Part shown: positions 33,906 to 35,462 of the stretch, piece after piece
Numbering within the stretch: position 1 is the first letter of the stretch
Layout of the letters: each line of letters opens with the position of its first letter
DNA from: Zoogloeaceae bacterium
GTDB lineage: Bacteria > Pseudomonadota > Gammaproteobacteria > Burkholderiales > Rhodocyclaceae
DNA: 35,462 nucleotides
Assembly: GCA_031287525.1 (NCBI GenBank)
Contig: JAITSU010000012.1
Coordinates: 1-35,462 of the forward strand
Direction of reading: 5' to 3'
Program-made: the position numbers and the translations under genes
The notes under the pieces: generated by a model
Seen by the model: the letters and a program-made list of their open reading frames with translations, nothing else
Told to the model about the DNA's origin: nothing
Databases searched by the model: none

Positions 33906-34910
33906 TTAAACCGCCCGCAACCCCAAGCGTTCAAACAGCGCGTCGTCGCGGCTGATGTCGGCGTTGTCGGTGGTAAGCAGATGTTCACCGTAGAACATGG
34001 AATTCGCCCCTGCCAGAAAGCAGAGCGTTTGCAATTCGTCGGTCATCTCCTGCCGTCCGGCGGAAAGGCGCACGTAGGAAGTCGGCATGGTAATGCGGGC
34101 GGCGGCGATGGTACGCACGAACTCGAAGGGGTCAAGCGGCGGCAATTCACCGAACGGCGTTCCCGGCACAGGCACCAGATTGTTGATGGGCACCGATTCG
34201 GGCGGCTTGGGCAGATTGGCGAGTTGCGTCAGCATGGCGGCGCGGTTCCTGCGCGATTCGCCCATGCCGATGATGCCGCCGGAACAAACATTGATGCCCG
34301 CGTCGCGCACCTGTTCCAGCGTATCCAGACGGTCATCATGCGTGTGGCTCTTGATGACCTGCCCGTAAAATTCCTTGTCCGTGTCGAGATTGTGATTGTA
34401 ATAATCCAGCCCCGCGTCTTTCAGCTTTTCCGCCTGACCTTCCTTCAACATCCCCAGCGTGACGCAGGTTTGCAGCCCCAGCGCCTTCACCTCGCGCACC
34501 ATTTCCAGCACCTTGTCGAGGTCATTGTCCTTCGGGCTGCGCCACGCCGCGCCCATGCAGAAACGGGAAGCCCCCTTGTCCTTCGCGGCTTGCGCGGCAG
34601 CCACCACTTCCCCGACCGGCATCAGGCGCTCGCGTTCCAAATCCGTGTCATGGCGAGCGGATTGCGAACAATAGCTGCAATCCTCCGAACAGCCGCCCGT
34701 CTTGATGGACAGCAGCGTCGACCGCTGAATCTCGTTCGCGTCGAAATGCTGGCGATGCACCGTCTGCGCGCGCCAAATCAACTCCATGAAAGGCTGCTCA
34801 TAGAGCGCCAGAACCTCAGCCACCGACCACAAATGGCGGACATGGGCGGAATCCTGCGGCAAAAAATCGGCGGACGGGGTAGCGAGGGCAGCGGCAGTAG
34901 CGGGCATCAT
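33906..34910 (-). CDS. bioB: Biotin synthase
   Basis: 334 residues from the first of two adjacent Met codons (34910), with AGGA 7 nt upstream; the second (34907) is also possible. Radical-SAM enzyme inserting sulfur into dethiobiotin. Cluster motif CSEDCSYC (CxxxCxxC), then [36 protein letters not shown] and the C-terminal [13 protein letters not shown] are all intact. Followed by bioC; no bioF, bioA or bioD in the window. Confidence 0.97.
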   Translation of the reverse strand: MMPATAAALATPSADFLPQDSAHVRHLWSVAEVLALYEQPFMELIWRAQTVHRQHFDANEIQRSTLLSIKTGGCSEDCSYCSQSARHDTDLERERLMPVGEVVAAAQAAKDKGASRFCMGAAWRSPKDNDLDKVLEMVREVKALGLQTCVTLGMLKEGQAEKLKDAGLDYYNHNLDTDKEFYGQVIKSHTHDDRLDTLEQVRDAGINVCSGGIIGMGESRRNRAAMLTQLANLPKPPESVPINNLVPVPGTPFGELPPLDPFEFVRTIAAARITMPTSYVRLSAGRQEMTDELQTLCFLAGANSMFYGEHLLTTDNADISRDDALFERLGLRAV

Positions 34911-34963
34911 GGAAAATCCTGCAAAAATCGACACAAAACTCCCCCAAAACGAGAGAGCCGCGA

Positions 34964-34992
34964 ATCATCAAGGAAGTCGCCCGTAAAGTCAA
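34964..34992 (-). promoter_or_regulatory. Promoter of bioB
   Basis: On the minus strand TTGACT (34992-34987), 17 bp, GATGAT (34969-34964), about 55 bp before the bioB start. The rest of 34993-35186 holds only a CCCTCGCGGGAGAGGG hairpin. Confidence 0.5.
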
Positions 34993-35186
34993 TCCCCACC
35001 AAAATGCGCGGATATATTGATACGCCGTCTGTTGTGCGCGACGCAGAACGCGGCGCGTCGGCGCGAATGTCGACATCGCCATGGGCGCAAAATTCGGATA
35101 ATGTGCGACAAACATGCGCGTCAACTCCCGCAACCCTCGCGGGAGAGGGCAAACAAGTCCGCCACCGGAATCATGGAAACCGAACA

Positions 35187-35462
35187 ATGAACCCCGTCCA
35201 GAAACTCGCCCTCGCCACACTGAACGTCCTCGCCCTGCTGCTCCTTGCCGCGCCCGCCGCCGCCGAACCCATGTGGGTGCACGGCTCATGGGTCAATGTA
35301 CGCGCAACGGCAGAAGCGCAAAGCGCCGTGATTGAGCATGTAACGACCAACACCAAAGTCGAAGTCACCGCCCGCGACGGCAAGACCTGCGAAATTGTCT
35401 GGGGCGAAACAAAGCGCGGATTTGTGCCGTGTCGGTTATTGGGGGAGAAGGCGCTGACGTTG
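35187..35462 (+). CDS. Exported SH3-like domain protein, partial
   Basis: Starts at ATG 35187 and runs off the window end (92 codons present). Sec signal peptide LATLNVLALLLLAAPAAA. The mature part resembles bacterial SH3 (SH3b) repeats: WVHGSWVNVRATAEAQSAVI, then HVTTNTKVEVTARDGKTCEI, and WGETKRGFVPCRLL. Such domains bind peptidoglycan or mediate periplasmic protein contacts. The C-terminal region is not visible. Confidence 0.7.
   Translation, partial: MNPVQKLALATLNVLALLLLAAPAAAEPMWVHGSWVNVRATAEAQSAVIEHVTTNTKVEVTARDGKTCEIVWGETKRGFVPCRLLGEKALTL

Overview
The window looks like chromosomal DNA from a ubiquinone-using betaproteobacterium; the exact order cannot be told from sequence alone. The clues are the coq7 hydroxylase, a CNP1-like lipoprotein-type gene between rppH and coq7, the overlapping pdxJ-acpS-nagZ run, ThrH-type phosphoserine phosphatase, bioB-bioC, and high GC with strong G/C third-position bias in the housekeeping genes. 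I found no rRNA, tRNA or CRISPR array.

Left third (1-8065), variable. A cluster of palindromic hairpin modules (about 94-340) precedes a large autotransporter gene on the minus strand (344-3521). Its true start lies upstream of a 15-copy pentanucleotide repeat, and in this sequence the repeat puts the start codon out of frame: a phase-variable surface protein captured in the OFF state. Next come decayed IS1595-family transposase pieces (3718-4745 and 5970-6114) that flank a Fic-domain gene, and two copies of a modular non-autonomous element (4134-4631 and 7486-7725), one of which splits the transposase remnant. A secreted von Willebrand A protein and an unpaired XRE regulator complete this part.

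Middle (8081-24851), mostly core genes. It contains yaaA; the thrH-dsbD-pncC/cinA run; a GAF-PAS-GGDEF-EAL protein with a receiver-like tail lacking the phospho-acceptor Asp; a CDF metal transporter; a strong candidate small RNA on the minus strand (about 15851-15942) with a promoter, a 5' hairpin, an anti-Shine-Dalgarno C/U stretch and a terminator; an OsmC-family protein; rppH-cnp1-coq7; proS with a lytic transglycosylase and an Aer-like chemoreceptor; an IS3-family remnant; and ilvD.

AT-rich accessory island (about 25270-28570). Two near-identical promoter segments, two near-identical 26-27 residue peptide 'heads' with strong ribosome sites, two single-pass membrane proteins of unknown family, and three short soluble proteins that are paralogues of each other. 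The layout resembles immunity-gene arrays of polymorphic-toxin systems, but no toxin is present and the families are not ones I recognise. The right edge is a truncated NudC-like Nudix fragment (28564-28740), which fits integration into, or deletion of, a former nudC gene.

Right part (28845-35462), core genes. glnS; pdxJ-acpS-nagZ; then bioB and bioC on the opposite strand; and the start of a secreted SH3-like protein cut by the window end. nagZ and bioC converge and overlap within a repeat cluster that supplies the C-terminal tails of both.

Two repeat systems run through the window: hairpin modules (palindromes around TTTCAAACC or TTCTCCGAA-type cores) and short CTGTCCC/CTGATTC-type heptamers at gene edges.
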